A stretch of 64,000 bases of DNA, from assembly GCF_048128805.1 (NCBI RefSeq), contig NC_136005.1, forward strand, positions 13,294,975 to 13,358,974. Direction: 5' to 3'. Position numbers and translations under genes: made by a program. Shown in pieces: positions 11,701 to 26,967 of this stretch (its first letter is position 1; each line of letters opens with the position of its first letter). The stretch comes from Centroberyx gerrardi (lineage: Eukaryota > Chordata > Actinopteri > Beryciformes > Berycidae). The notes below the pieces were generated by a model. That model made no database searches, was not told the origin of the DNA, and worked only from the letters and a program-made list of their open reading frames with translations.

Positions 11701-14700
11701 CAAGAACTTATGTGTGATTAATAGAAAATGATTAAAGAGGGTGAGACACAAAAATTAAGGTTTAACTCCTTAAATATTCTTTGCGCCAGAAAAAATACCC
11801 ATTATACTCTATTTTCCAGCTTGTTCCCATAAGCAGACTAACTGGTGCGGTCCAAAAGCTACTCAATGATTTAGGTTCTTTATACACCATTGTAATGAGC
11901 CACAATTCATTACAGTAGGGCAATGCAATGTTATACATGGCCTGCCAGCCAAGCAGTAACTTTTTAAAATGGGAGTGAAGTTTGGCTTTTTCCTCAATGA
12001 GAGGACATTAGCACTGTTATTACTATGTGTGTTTTTTTGTGAAAGGCGTAAAATGAGTATTAATTAGATCAGTTGGGAACAGGCAGCCAGCTAGTCTTAC
12101 TCATGCAGCACCATATGTTTGAAATCATTCGCCAAAGGAAATATTGTCACCAAGGAGCAACCACCACTCACATCTCGGACCATACACACACACACACACG
12201 CATGCACACACACACACACACACACGCATGCACACACGCACACACACGCACACACACACGCACACGCACACGCACACGCACACGCACACGCACACACACA
12301 CACACACACAGTCTATTGAGTTAGGGGAGACAGGGCTAGTCTCTCCCTTAGCTAGACCAAGACAGACTTTAATGGTTTTGTTTTGACCCTTCCAATAAAG
12401 CCTCTCACCTCCCTGCTCGAGCTGAGCCAGACATCATGTCTTGGAAGGCGTTTAACCATTGGCCCAGGAATAAAGGCAGCTGAAAGAGAAGCCCTGCTGT
12501 AGACAGGGAAAAAAGAAACAACTTGGCATCTCTGAATACAGCCACGGCTGACTGCCTGCAAGAGTTTAAAGGTGTACAAATTTGACCTGAAATCACAAAT
12601 CACTAGGAGCCTGGAACTGGGAGTCCCAAAACGGCGACGAAGAGAGGCAATAACAGCAGGAATGTGGTGCACCTGCTGCCCAAAAGACAGATATCCCTCC
12701 CTGAATGATTGGGTCTGAATCATAAAGGAAGCAATAAGAGGCAGTAAAACCAGGCGCCTCAGCCCTTCTCTAGCTGACATTCAGGTAAATCTGGGGCTCT
12801 CCACCCTTTTCCTGTGAAGCTCTGAGCCACAGAGGCACAGCCGTTTTGCCTCATCATCCCTGTATGCATCTGACTGTCTGTATGCAGCAGGAGCACAGGG
12901 AAGCTCTGCAGACTTTATATAGACTTTAATCTCTCTCTCAGTCTCTCTCCTTCACTCACACACACACAGAGCAACCACAACTTGTTTATCAGTCAGTCTG
13001 TGCGGGTAAATATTGACTTGCTGTCAGGCAATCGAGTGGCAGAAATCAGGTTTACAGCTCCTGGCTGTGCGTAATCGACTGGGTATCTGTCTAATCACGA
13101 CACTTCTGAGGGGAAGCGGTGCTGCATTAAACTGAGAAACATCCCCTGGAAATGACACATTTACTGCAATTAACCATTCATATCGATCTGTGCAGCAAAT
13201 AAGATACTGTGCAACTGACAGCTTCAGATGATGTTACATCATCTACATATACTCATCACTGAGATATTACATTACTTATCTCTGGGATCTTATCATTGTG
13301 TGAGTCAAGCTTATAGAGGGCAATTCAAGGAAGTTTACTGGACAGAACATGTGTGAGGCCAGTAGCACTCTCCTGAGTTTCCACACTGAACTCTGACCTG
13401 TAAGAGATCAACCCAGATATAATGTGGCAATCAGTGCTGTTGAAGAGGTAGTTTGTGTAAGTGATGAATGACTCATTTGATGACTGGTTTTTATACTTTG
13501 AAAGCAGTATATAAACAGTGGGTAATGGCAGTCCAAAGTGTGTCATTATCACTCATTGCTATCATTGTCACCATCGGCATCTATAACTTTTAGTATTAGT
13601 GAACTTAAAGTGAATTATTACCAAAATTAGAAAATACGACTCAAGTGAGAATTATATTTTGACTCGTCCTGTTGGCTGTAGATAACATTTGAATATAAGG
13701 AAACAAATGATCAATATGAGATGCTTTTTTATTTCATGTTGGGTTAACCTCTGTGACAAAGCTCTTGTGCCTTGAAGAGTGAAGCAGAGGAGTCACTGTC
13801 TGGAGTGAATAACTTTTTTGCAAATGCATTTCCTGGAAGTAGAAGTAGGATAATGAATGCAAATGCGGAAGGCTAAAAACAGCGACTCCCATGCAGGTCC
13901 GTGCATACCAACAGGTTGAGACCATACCGCCTCCTCTCTGAACTGCATTACACACGTCCACCCGTACCTGCTTTTTATCTGTGAGGCCATTTAGCTAAAC
14001 GAACACGAGCAGGATGTGAGTATCGTGTCAGAGCCCTTTGAATGTGTGTGTACCTTTAGAATGCATGTGCCTGTGTTTATACTTGTGCCATTGCGGGAGC
14101 ATGAAGTGGACTCTAAACTGAAAAAGATGTGCGTTTCCTTTCCCTAATGCCTAATGTGAACCAGACCTTACCTTGCACTCAATTCAGATGTGCACGTGTG
14201 TGTGTGTGTGCGTGCGTGCACACTCACGTGCACGCGCTCATATGTGCGCACGGGTGTTTTTTTCTCGTCTGGAAGGCCATGCTCCTCATTACAACACAGA
14301 GGGTGGCACAAAGCATTGCAGTGCTGTAGTTGAGGCAGTACAGTCAACGCCATACATCTGATCACTCCCCTACTGACATTGAGATCTTTCCCCTCAGCGA
14401 ACAGTTACTGTTGCTGCAGACGTCATCTCGCTAATGCCTTTTCCTCTGTGTTATCGAGAACGAGGCGGCGGGAATAACATAATAATTCATATGCGACAGT
14501 GTCTCGAGATATCGGATAATGCTGCATCTATTTTAGAGTGACTCAGGGAGAATGGGTCTCAGTTGTCACAGTGGAAGCAGAGGGAGTGACACCTCCCCCC
14601 TTTACAGCCTGCAGTCATCCATAACCAGGCAGGCAGAAAGAATATTCAGATGCGTTTGAAATGCCTGGTTTTCGCCACATCTTTGCCTGCGAGGGTAGAA

Positions 14701-14852
14701 GCAGCTTCGATATGAACCTTCTGCCTCTCTGAGTCCGTACCATTCTCTCTCTATACTGTATATATTTATACACACATATCTTTCACTGTCATCCCCTTGT
14801 CTCTCTCTCTGTGTCTGTCCACCCCTCTCTACCTACAGTATCACCATCTCTC

Positions 14853-14897
<45 letters not shown>

Positions 14898-17800
14898 CTC
14901 CCTCTCCTCCCCTGCAGTGGATAGGATTGGGGTCAGGGCCCTTTGGCCAGTGGAGCAAGTGACAGTTCTGACAGGGCCCTGATTTCCCTGTTGTGCCTTC
15001 TGTCACCCTCCTGCATGCCCATCTCATTTTAATAATGTAAATACGGGGCAAGCTCAGGGCACGGAGACGATTCTGTGTCACGGTGCTCACTCAGTGGAAC
15101 CTCACACGTCTGCACCTCGCACCTGAGCCACACATGCACACACTTACATACTTAGACACACATATGCGCAGACACACATACACACTCACACGCTTGCCAC
15201 CTGCATGGCTGAAGTTAATTTAGGTAAATAGGGCAGTTCAAATACGTTACTGTAATAGCCTCTACAGTTAACTCTGATCTTCTGGTTTGTAAAGCACATT
15301 AACGGCATATTTGCCAGCACAACCTCAGTGTCAGACCCACTGCGGTTAAATCTGACAGAGAATGTTGGTTCGGTTCAGATGTGGCCGCTCCTCAACAACT
15401 GGGTGTAGAGTTTTTTGTTTTTTTTCTGAGGGCCCAGTGAAGATGAAGGTTGGAAACTGTAAACAAGGCCTTTGTTTTCCCCCGATTCTGTTTCCATTCA
15501 GGGTGGCTGAGTCTGGTCTGGACAGCCAACCAAACCAGCTGCAGATGCAACACACCAGCTTACTGCAATTTAGTGGCACAGGGGAATGACCTCAGTCTAA
15601 TGTGGATCCCACCATACCAGCCCCCCCCCTTCTCGCGGTACCAAAGTGCAGGAAACTGCAGAAGCCGTGAGTCACAAAGCTCTTGGCGGGCGAATCTGCT
15701 CGTAACTATCTGTGAAGCCTTTGATAGCTTGCCTTTCGCTCGTTACGGATGTGATGCATGATTTGGAGGCAGTTTGCCCCCTCCCTTTCTCCTTGATTAA
15801 AGAAAAGGCCCCTCAGTGAGTAAGATTGCGGCCCCTCGGTACCACACAGGCACAGACAACTAGGCAGGGCCCGCACTGTGGGCTTCGTTAACCTTTTTCA
15901 CCTCCCCAATCCCTCAGCCTCACCACTCCAGCCCTCAACCCCACCCTTGCCCCACTCCCTCGGCTTGTCCTCTAGCGTTACCTTCGTGGGCTGGCCGCCC
16001 CCACCACGCCTGTGAGTTTAAGGGTTTGATCAGCGGAGGGTCTTTGCTCACTGATTCAGCATCCTGGAGGTCCCTAATGAACTGATTGATGTTCCATTAC
16101 ATACAATCACAGCTTAGCATGCCAGAGGAACTCTGTTTTCAGTGGTATAACAAGCATGGAGTGCATGCTGACAGGACATGCAGGTACACTAATTATGGAT
16201 TACATGTGTGATGGGGGATGTATATGTATGTGTGGCAGAGGAGATCTTTGATACTAACCTCATCTTTGACCTGCTAGCTAAGAGAGCCAAGATGAGATTC
16301 TGTGTGAGCTGTGTGATTGCCGTTCACTAAACTTCTCTCTTTCCACTCCCTTTTAAAGGTGGCTCATTGGTCCCAATTTATCTTTTTGCACTTTTATTCA
16401 GCAGTTTTTTTTTAACAGTGAAATCACACAAACACATACATACATACACAAATACCCCACCCCCCCACCCCCTCCCCTACCCACCCACACACACACACGC
16501 CCAGATGTGGCTGGTGATTCTGAAGGATTGGGTCAGTCTGTCTGGGGATAAATCAGACAGACTAATCTGTCCTGCGAGGGGATGGAGGGTAATTGGTCAC
16601 ATTTGACCCCCGGTCTTGCGGACTGTGGGAACGCAGGCTTTATCTACCAGCGGTAATTGGCTAATGAAACACTTCCGCAACCCCTCCACTAGATTGTCAT
16701 CCACCGGTTGGGCTAAAGTGAGGCAAGTGTGTGTGTGTGTGTGTGTGAGTGCATGTGTGTGTGTTTGTGTATGTGTGAGTGTGTGTGGCACTAGTGGCCA
16801 GGGGGCAGAGCGAGCGCGTGTGTGTGTGAGTAGTCCAGAGAAAATGGCAGGATGTGGAACTCCTTGTGGCCATCTCTACATGTTTATCAACAGCATCAGT
16901 CTCATAATGCCTGCAGCACACTGATACATTGATAGAATACACATTAATGGGTGGGTGGTTGTCATTACTATTCAAATTTAGTCTAAAGTAGAAATGGTGA
17001 ATGTAATTCAAAGGAAAACTTTAGCCAAAGGCAGGTTTTTTTGTACGGTGCATATTATTAGTGTAGCTAGGACATTACTGGATGTTTCTAACATTTTGTT
17101 CATACTCACAATACCAAGGTCTGTATAGATACAGGGTAGGCATCAACTGATGCATATTTTGTAGCTAAGGTCTAGTGTCTTATTCTACATGTCTTATTTT
17201 TTCTTGTTTTATATTCATTGCATGCAATCATTTATCTGGGCAAAGCCATGCCCACATCAGTAGAAAGACAAGAAAACCAGGGCGGGGAGAGTGGGGTGGG
17301 GTGGTGGGGGGTACTAAGAAAAAAAGGCTAAAGTTACGGTGGTGAGACAATGTCTCTGAGGTCCCATCAAGTGAGCCATTCATAGATGCAGGCCTACCAG
17401 TTTGTGGAGCCAGGGAGACACTCCGATAGAGTGGGGCCCAGGGTGGCCCTGTCTTTTTGTCCCAAGCTGACCCCTGCTCTCCCGCCTGGCCTCTGCGCCC
17501 CTCACCTGGCCTGTCCCAGCGCACTGGTAACAGGATACCTGTAATTTGCTCTAATGGCCTTTGAAAGACCTGGCTGGGCTAATCCCTGGAGTACTTCTCC
17601 CAGCAGCGCCGCATGAAAGGGTGGGGGTAACAGGGCCGAGTGCGAGCCCTGAAAGAGGACCAGCCTCTGGATTGTGTGTGAGAGAATGTCACCCCTTGCG
17701 GCCGGGGCTGGGGCCGAGGGAGTGTGGGAGTCAGCTTTCAGCAGATCACCACCGTGTGGCTTGTTCACAGGCTCAAAAAAACTAGGCTCAGGATTGTGGA

Positions 17801-20800
17801 GAAGTAGATTGTCTCCGCTTTACACCTCCCTCAGTGGCTCAGCCTGGCAGGCAGGGGGAATGGGCTGAAGTACAGCCCGCACAAAACTGTGTGAGAGTGG
17901 ACTTCAAATTGATTCCAGATTCCTACTGTAATTTGTGCTATGGAATGCTTGTGCTTTATGGATGACGTTTGCGCATTCAGTAATAGAGGAGATTGATTTC
18001 CCCCATGCTGCAGAGCTGTAAGGCATGCCGTGTAACAAGAATGTACGGCACTTGTACACTTGTCCAAGAACCTTTTATGATTGCTGGAGGAGAGGTTGTC
18101 CTGTCACGAAGTCAATAAAAAAAAACCCAATTGCTGAACAAAAGGGCCGGGCATTGAATATGGACTGACAGGTTAAAAAGACAGGAGAAAAATAATCTTA
18201 TCAGTCCCATCTGCACTCTCATGCCCCCAGAGATTTTAATGGAATGTGGGAACAGCAAGTGATATGTGGGCAGGGAAGACCAGCCCTCTGCCAGTCTTTT
18301 CTCTCCTTTCTTCCTATTCTTTCTGTCCATCGGCCTTGTTTTTCAATGGGGGAGCACTCACTCACAAATATGCGCACACACCACACAGACCCCTGTTCCT
18401 GTCTTCCTGTGTCCTACTTCCTCAAGGTACAGCTTACACAGGACGATATATACGTACATACTCACATGACTGCCTTTAGAATAGTCATGCACACTGGATC
18501 CATGCAGTGTGCATGCAGCGATATGTTTTCAGCATCTGTGAAAGTGTATATGTGGTTGTCTGTGTGTGAGAGAGAGAAGGGAGAAAGAGAAAGAGACAAA
18601 CAGAAAAGGGTGTGCACAAATTGTCTTGTTTCCAATCTTCTTGCTTGTTTTTTTATTCTTTTAAATTACCCAAATCAGGGTCAGCTTATGTCCTGAGGAA
18701 AATCAGTTCTTTTGTTCAATCAAAACAAATATCAGTTGAAGAATTGAAGGATTCCTGTAACTGTCCAGAAATGACAGAGCTTAATTAGGCATGATAATCT
18801 CTATCACCGCCACAAACACTCTGCAGTCCCAGACTTCCAGACGGTCTGAGCTCATTCGAGGAACAGAGTCAGGTCCCAGGGCCAAGTAGCTCGGCATGTT
18901 GGCTCCATCAGGCTGGCTTGGATGTGCTCCTGTGACCAACATGTGGTGGAAGACCAGACTGAGGGTTGGTCAGTTCATCTCATTACTGAGCATGTAGGAG
19001 TTTCAACAAGGTTTTTTTTCTCTTTGTCTTTCCTTTTAGTGTTTATCAATCTGCTCTTCTCGCTCCTAGTTTGCCATTTTCAGCTGCTAGCGTAGAGGGA
19101 CAAAGTGGCAAAAACCTGAGAATTATATAAGCAAGCTGTGCTGTGTGCATTTTGTGTGTGTGTGTGTGCATGCCAGTGTCTTTGTGTGTGTGTCTGTGTA
19201 TGTCTCAGCCTCTCATTTTCTTTGTGTGTGTGGGACCAGCCCAGGTCTGCTCTGCTTAGCTCAGAGGAGACGTGTCTCATAGCTGTTAGGGTGGGATGAA
19301 TAAATCATCCCAGTCCTGTGAGAGTTAATAGGTATGATGCATGTCCGGAGACCCAGTGCAGACAGGCAGGCAGGCAGGCAGGCAGGGAGGGAGGGAGGGA
19401 GGGAGGGAGGGAGAGGGGGGAGACCCGGGCTAGGAAAGAACCAGACAGGGAGACATGGAGAGACCAAGGATAGGAAAGAGGCAGGAGGGAGGAGAAAAAA
19501 GGCAAAGGGAGACCGACAGGCGAGGAGGCTGGGAGGGAGACAGGTAGAGAAGCCGAATGAAAAGCGAGCAGGCTGGCAGGCAGACGGGAGACAGGAGGAT
19601 AGAGAGAGAGACAGATATGTAGGGAAGGAGGGAGGGAGGTGCTGCCCGTAGCCTCACAGCTGCCCTGCTCTGGAACAGTGGGCCACTCACACACACTCAT
19701 ATACAAATGGACACACCACACACACACACACCAATGCACAATTCCTCTATTCTGGAACAGTAGAGCGCTCAGGGTGGCAGTCACAGCCCCTGTAAAAGAG
19801 ACTGTAAATTTTATATTGCTGTCCAGTACTGGTTGGTTCATTAAACAGGTGAGGGCATCACACCGTACGGATATCAGCATAGAAGTTGCGCTGAAATTTG
19901 ACAAGAATGTAAGTTACAGAGCATGCAGTTGCAGAAAGACAACATCAGAATTAGAAAGAAATCCCTCAACTCTCTGGTTTTACAGTGAACTTCACCTTCC
20001 ACCATCCAATGTGAGTGGAAATAGATTGTGCATCTGCATTTTATGAATGTCTAATTCAATATTATCCTCGGCATGGCTAAATGCAATCAAAAGACCCCAT
20101 TCATACTGTTGCCACTGTATGTGTTAAAGTGGTAATCCTCGAGTTTCTTGCTTTTTTTATTTTGGCTGACATCTTTGGTGATAAGCAGTCATTGCCGTGT
20201 TGTTGTTTTTTTTGCACTGCGCTTCCCACTTGTCAGTCAAATAGTGCGGCCAGGACTGTGACGTCTTTTTCCTTGGATTTTCTGTTGAGGAAGTTTAAGT
20301 TTCCTTAGATACCGGTCTGTTCAGCCATGGGTTCTTCTTTTATTTATTCCAAACAAACCGGTGTTGCTTCTGATGGAAATGAAAAACGCATCACTTCCTG
20401 TGCAACGGAAGATTTTTCCCGGGAAAGACCTAACTGGGTTTTTAGAACAGCAGTCTATCAAGATCTGAATCACTGTTGTATCAATCGGCGATAGAGAATA
20501 GCAAAACAGACATTTATTATATGAAAATGTTGCAGATTATTACTTTAAACTATGTAATTAGAGGAATAGTTTATTTTGCAATTAGAATTAGTTATGGTGT
20601 ATCGATTTGCATATGACCACATATGACCTAAAAATCTACTCCTCCTTTACTCTCTGACACCATGTAAACTCCACTGACCCCTTCAGCATTGGAAATAGCT
20701 TTTGGGGAATTCCCCGCCATCTGCTAATCAAGCGCTGTGTGCTTGGTGGATTTGTCCCAGAGGTCAATATTTCAGTTGATAAAGAATACTCCGCCAGTTA

Positions 20801-23800
20801 ATTCTCAATCAACCACTACAGTCATGGTTCATCGGAGGACTCTTCCTGCCCTTGCCTTTCTCTCTATTTGTGTGTGTTTGCGCGTGCGTGTGCGTGCATG
20901 TTTATGTGTGTGTGTGTTGTGATTCTACTTTGTCCTCTGGTTTCAACCTGCCCAGGGTCTGTGTAGGACTGATCAATGCTGCTTCCTGTCTGTGCCTCCC
21001 TGACCTGACCGGCCCAGTGCTCAGACACACCATAATGAGAAAGACATGTGGCTAAGGTCCTTCATCTCCCTCCCCTCGGCAAACATAAAAATGTCCATCT
21101 TTGCTTTTAACTGATGTTGTAATAGTTAGTCCCAATCACACTCACGATGCCAAATACCTAAATCTGCCAACTTCTGTTTTCCTAAGCCCTTAGTCCAGAG
21201 CCACCTGGAAGCTAAGGTTAAGGAGGGTTGCTTTAGCGCAGCTGTCACTGTCAAGGCACGCTTGAGTTGTTCTTCATGACCAACTCGGCCTGGCTGCTCA
21301 AAATGCGCTTAGAATAAAAGTGTTTAGAATATACAGTAATAGTGCAGACTATGTAAGCGCAGGCCTCCCAGCGCAGTATGCTCCCTGTAAATAATCTCAC
21401 ACTCCACAGCAAAATGGAGGATCAGCTTTCATATGAGCCACTCATTAAAATTGAGTCATCGCTGACCCAGTATCATGTGCTGCATGATAGAAATATCAAT
21501 CTTCAGTATATATGAGTCTGTCCCTGACAAGACCTTCCTTCATCTGTCAGTTACCAGTCAATATGAACAACTGTTTTCTTTTATTACACCTATAGTGAAA
21601 TGTACCACACAAAGCTACTGTTTGCTATTGAATTCAAAGCAGCTCGACTTGATTTAATTTAATAGGACCAAACATTTTTAAATTTTAATGGTGGCCACAT
21701 GATATTTAATTGAATTATTCCCAGTCTAAATGACAACATTAGTGGAACATTTTTTGTAATATATATTATAATATAAGCAGACCATTGGTCACATCATGCT
21801 CCCAGTGAGCGCTCAGAGCCTCTGTAAAAGAGTCTATGAACCTGGTGCTGCCGCCCCACTTGCCTTGGATTTGATCCGTCACTCAACATTATGCTATCAG
21901 GGCATAGACAGTAGCGTCTGCACCAAACAAATTTCATGATCATGTGTAATGGCCTATCAAATAATGGGGCAATAAACAATTATTGTCTGTGCTTGTGTTT
22001 CTATATCAGATGTAATTTTCCTCATTCATTATGATTCTTTGTCAGACTGATATCAGTTTCTCTGTATCTTTTTCAACTCTTTGACCTCTATTGCTACACA
22101 AGGGAGAACGGGTTAGATCTTAGACATTCACAACCCGTTAGAGTTACAAATCTTCTACTTTTTTAAAACTAGATACAGTAAATACACCAGAATCTAATTG
22201 TAATTGTATTTTGGTGAAAACCTTAGTGTTGTGTGCAGGTCACACGTTTCCCTCTGGAATTAATTGAACATGACTTCACTGCTCAACTGCTGAACGAAGT
22301 AGCCAGGACAAATTAAGTCCTTGCCCATTACCAAGTAGTTGGTATTTTACTGTACATGCAGGGGTTAATGTGAAAGTTTCCATATCACACCACCCATAAA
22401 GGCCTCCACTAGAACGGCTGTTCTCATGGTAATCTCTCAAGGTGTTTAAAGCAGTAGTGAGTGATGCAGCCTTTGTCTGCGCCGTACTTAACCGTGCAGA
22501 CACACACAGGCGGCTGCTTCGCCCAGTCCCAGGCCCTTCGAGGGGGTCACGGCAGATCAAAGGTGCTGGTCACAGCCATTAGGCCCGGCAGCGGAGACCC
22601 GACATGAAAAGCTTGTGTTTTGAAAAGGAGGGCAGAAGGAAAAAAACAACAGGGCCCTCTTCGTTTAAAAAGCAAGCAAACTGTGAAATAATTGAAAAGG
22701 TATGTCAATCAAGAGCAGGAGCACAGCGGGAACTTCAAGATTCCCAGGCTCTGCTCTGGTCGAGCACTGGGCCATGGAGGGCTGCTCAAGGGGGCAACCC
22801 AAGAAATTAAAGACCTGGGAAAGGAACAAAAAGAAGACGGGAGGAAGGGAGCAGAAAAATCTATTTTTCTCGCTCTCTCTTTGCTCAGTCTTTCACTCTT
22901 TTCTACTTTTAAATTGTGATGGAAGGAACCATTTTTCCACCCTTTTTAGAGCCCTATTGAAAACGCTTGGTCATTAATAAGATCTTGTCTAGCTCTTCAC
23001 CTCTCAGGTGAGTAACAAAGACTTATTGGGGGTCGGAGCGGCAGTTGGAAGCGACTGCCCCCACCACCAACACCCCCGTCTTACAACCAGCACCTACACC
23101 CTGTACTCGCTCCCTCCTCCTCCCCCATACCATGAGTCTGACAAAAGGGAACCCCGTGAGAGTGTCTCTCTCTTTCCTTTCTGCCTTTTTTTCAAGGTCA
23201 GAAAAGGCTTGAATGATCTGACGATGGGCTAACTTCCAAAAAATGGGGAATGGAAAGAAAAGAAAGAGTAAAAAAAGACTCAGTAAAAGACGCTTTCTAT
23301 GCTTTTAAAAATCCCATAGAGGAGAAATAAATGGCAAGTGCACAGTTGACTAGGCATGTATAGTCCAGGATTTGCTTGTAATGGCAGCTTGAGCTTATTG
23401 ACAGTCCCAGCCAAAACATGTCAAAGGTTAAGAGATCTTGCCAATTGCAAGTGGGAAGCCAAAAGTACCTTTTTCATGAGCTCAATAGGACCATCAGTTG
23501 ATACTTGCACAGTGCAGCAGTGAGCTTCAGCTTCCACTGCAACTCAGTAACAAAGAGTTAATTTGTCTCCATTCTCTCTCTCTTCTTTTATCACTTGGAT
23601 GTAATTTCAAAGATTTGAAACATTGCTTGAAGGAAAATGACTCAAAATTCTCCAATCCAGACTTTAAACGTTAATCAACTTAGTCTGATTTTATCAGAAA
23701 AAATTAGATAACCATAGCTATCCAGGGTACCTAAGGTATTATGCCCTTATGATGAATGGATATAAATCAAATTTCTCACCAATTTACACCTGACCATATG

Positions 23801-26800
23801 TTACAAAATGTGGTTTGGAAGAGACTGGGAGAGAATCACATCCTACATTTCTAGGGTATATTTAATACATATTCAGACTCAGGGATGGTTTTCTTTGTTT
23901 CTTTTCTTTTTTCGGGGGAGGGGGGCAAATTAAATTTTGTTTCAGGATTTGTCTGCAAAAAAAAATTAATTTCTGGACAGCTTTTAATAAAGAGAGGCTT
24001 TCATGAGAGTAACTGCTGTAACAATGAAACAATTTCAATATAAAATGTTTTGTGAAAACTATATCAACTGAACCAACACATTTCTGTAAGTCTAAAGGCT
24101 AAACTCGGCATACAGCCTCCCAGTGAAATGACCTTGGGATTTCAGCAGTTAGGAAACTCTTCTAATAGCTTAGAATACCTCACTCTGATTTCTCAGGCTT
24201 TGAACACAATGGAGTGACTTTTCAAAGGGGAGACTAAGAGTTATATGGATCTAACTGGCCTTTATAGATGTGTGGTCAAGCGTCCAGAGCCCAAGTGATT
24301 TCTTTAAACAATGTAAAATCCCCATCTCATGTCCTCAGATCTTTTGTGTCGGCTGGCCGCTACACCAACATGTATGGATGAAATGACAGAGGGTATGAGT
24401 TCTAAAGAGAGAAAAGACAATGTTTATATTTAATGTGGAGTTTTGAGATGTCCATGGTTTGAAAAGAGTGTTACCTACTCTCTCCTACTCTCTATTCACA
24501 GTATTAAAACAAACAATGACATGTTTTAGCAGGATAGTTGAGATAGTTGATACTTGAGTCCATGGTTGGCAAAATGATAACACTTAAGCAAATGGAATCC
24601 TTTCATTTTGTAGATATTAAATGATGAGCTGCAGGGATTTTTTTTCCCTCCAAAATGATGTTTTGAATAGAACACGTCGGTTTGTCTAGCATCAAACTTT
24701 GACTTGAGTCCTGTTAGTACTGTTCTCTTACGTGATCTTCAGCTATCTAGGTTTAAAACCTGAGGCATTACATTAAAGGAAATGTGACCGTGGCATACTA
24801 TACCCATTGCAATGTCTCAGACTCTGTGACAAACATGCTTCCAACACACCTACTGTGCCTGGAACTCAAAGCAGCAAATAATGGCAATTAGTGCTGGCAG
24901 CACTTTCAGGCACCAGCGGTTTTCATTGGCCTGCACAAATCCCCCATAAACCCTTGCAGCTCTCCAATCACCAGCCGGGCCCTGGCTAATTGCTTATGAG
25001 TCCCTTGCACGCTCCCGGAGCCACTATAGCACACCCGGTGTTTGTAAACACAGCTCGTAAAGAAGAGGCTGCCATCAAAGTGTTAATGCTTCCTTGGAGG
25101 ATCAGAGGCAGCAGAGGCATGATGGGGGTGCAGCTGGGCCGGTACCTGGATGGACCCTACGAAGGCGTTCCCTCCTTCCCTGCAGCTGTGGGGAGCGGAG
25201 AGGGGGCTTCATTTACACGTTCCTGTCAGAGAAGAAAGACACTCAACAGTTGTGTTTGTTTACCTTGTCTCTCCTTTTCTTTCTTTCTTTTCATCTTTGT
25301 ACCTCTCTCTTTGTGTCTGTGTCTAAAATAAATGACCTCACTTGGTAAGAACGACTAGTGATGTTCAGACATGGCCATAGTTGCGTGTCTGGAGTGACAG
25401 CAGCAGCAGATGTGTGGTTTTCCATTTTGGAGCCATTCAAACTGGTCCAAAGAAACCAGCGAGACTATAGTCTGATGATATTAGCAGCCGTCGGTGGTGC
25501 CTTTGCTGGGCACTGTCTGATATATGAGATTATGTACTATGCTGGTAAGAGTTGCACAATATTAGATATAGACATAGATCATTGCCCTGTACTGTAGTAC
25601 GTACCAGACAGTTGCTGTCTACCAATGGACTAGCTTAAGAGGGGGTGAAACCTAAAGCTGTCACAGCACTTTGAATCCTGATCTGAGACCAAAATATTAC
25701 TCATTATTTAATCCACAAACATATTAAGTCAAGCCTGTACGCCAAGTTCAGCTTTACCCTTCTTTCCAAACAAAGTCTGGATTTACACAAATAAATGGGG
25801 AGGAAAAATGGCAGTGCAGGGAGAGTAGCACCTGCTGAACCCCTGGTGAGAGCGTTTATTTTTCATCGCTGGATGGGTTTAACCAGCAGGACTGCTCGGA
25901 AACTCGCTCGCTGCCCCGTTCAGGACTTGTGGTTGTGCCTAAGCAGCTGGGGGTTGGTCAGTTGGGTGGCCAGTGGCCCACTGCTGGCTTTCTAACTCCT
26001 TCTTCATTTCCGACCACCATTGGGTCGCCCTGTCCTTTTCAGCACCTTGATGTGTTGCTGTGTTTACAGGATCTGTCCAAAGCCAACAACCCATTTTCAG
26101 AAATATCCAGCAGTGCCTAGCCTGTAAAAATTGGAGAAAAGAAGGGGCAAAAAGATTAGATGTTCCTGAAGATGTTTTCTCCACTTAGACCTGGTTTCCA
26201 AGGGTGCAAAAAGAGTGTTTGTGCTCTGATCAGATAGCAGGCCACATCAGGGTGCCTTTGAAGGTGAAACTGGGCAAATACAGCCAGGAAGAGTCATCCA
26301 AGAGAGAGCTTCATCTCCCGCAATTAGCCTCTATTCAGGACCCTGCGGTAAGCCCTCAGGTCATCTCCAAAACATTTCTCCCTGTCGTAGCCATGACAAT
26401 GGGTGTGTGCCTTTATTTTTGTATGTAGACAAAAACCAGATCAAGAGTGAGCCACATGGGACTTGTTTGCAATCAGTGCCCAGAGGAAACAATTAGCCCA
26501 CAGGCTTGGCAGCTCTTTCATGGGGTGAAGTGAGTTAGAGAGGCTGCTTAAGTGGCCATCAGACACGGGTTTTGTGTCCCTCAGTAAACAACACTGGGCA
26601 TCATCAGGATGGAGTGTCACATCTGGAGTTAGGGGACTTTTATAGATGCAGGCAGGCAGGCACTATGCAGGCAAACAGGGCAGTGGGCAGGCAGGCAGAC
26701 TGACACTGTGCAGGCTCAGACACTGTGCGTGTGCTGCAGGGCAGTGTGTGAGGCAGCGTACTTAGATAGTGGAGATACACAAGGGCTATGGTTGGATGCA

Positions 26801-26933
26801 CTCGAGTGGCAACAGGAAAATCTTGTCTAGCTCACAATGTGGTCTGAGACTGTGGGTGATTTCTAAAGTCGTTGTAAGAAGCCACTATGAAAAAGAAAGA
26901 ATCTTGAATCCAATGAAATCATTAGTAGTAGTA

Positions 26934-26967
<34 letters not shown>

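Noticed and set aside
12073-12386. Several overlapping His/Thr- and Val/Cys-rich frames
   Set aside because: They are translations of the compound CA/CGCACA repeat in three frames on both strands.
12352-12780. 142-codon frame on the - strand
   Set aside because: Lies in fgf22 intron 1, shows no motif, and has no splice or promoter context that supports a gene.
14168-14365. Overlapping 60-66 codon frames on both strands near a TG/CA tract
   Set aside because: Driven by a GTGTGCGTGC-type tract; no conserved motif.
19305-19904. Longest open frame in the window (199 codons, - strand)
   Set aside because: Its composition (runs of [10 protein letters not shown]) comes from the GGGA/GGCA repeats and polypurine tract. 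The opposite strand is open for the same reason. No domain is visible.
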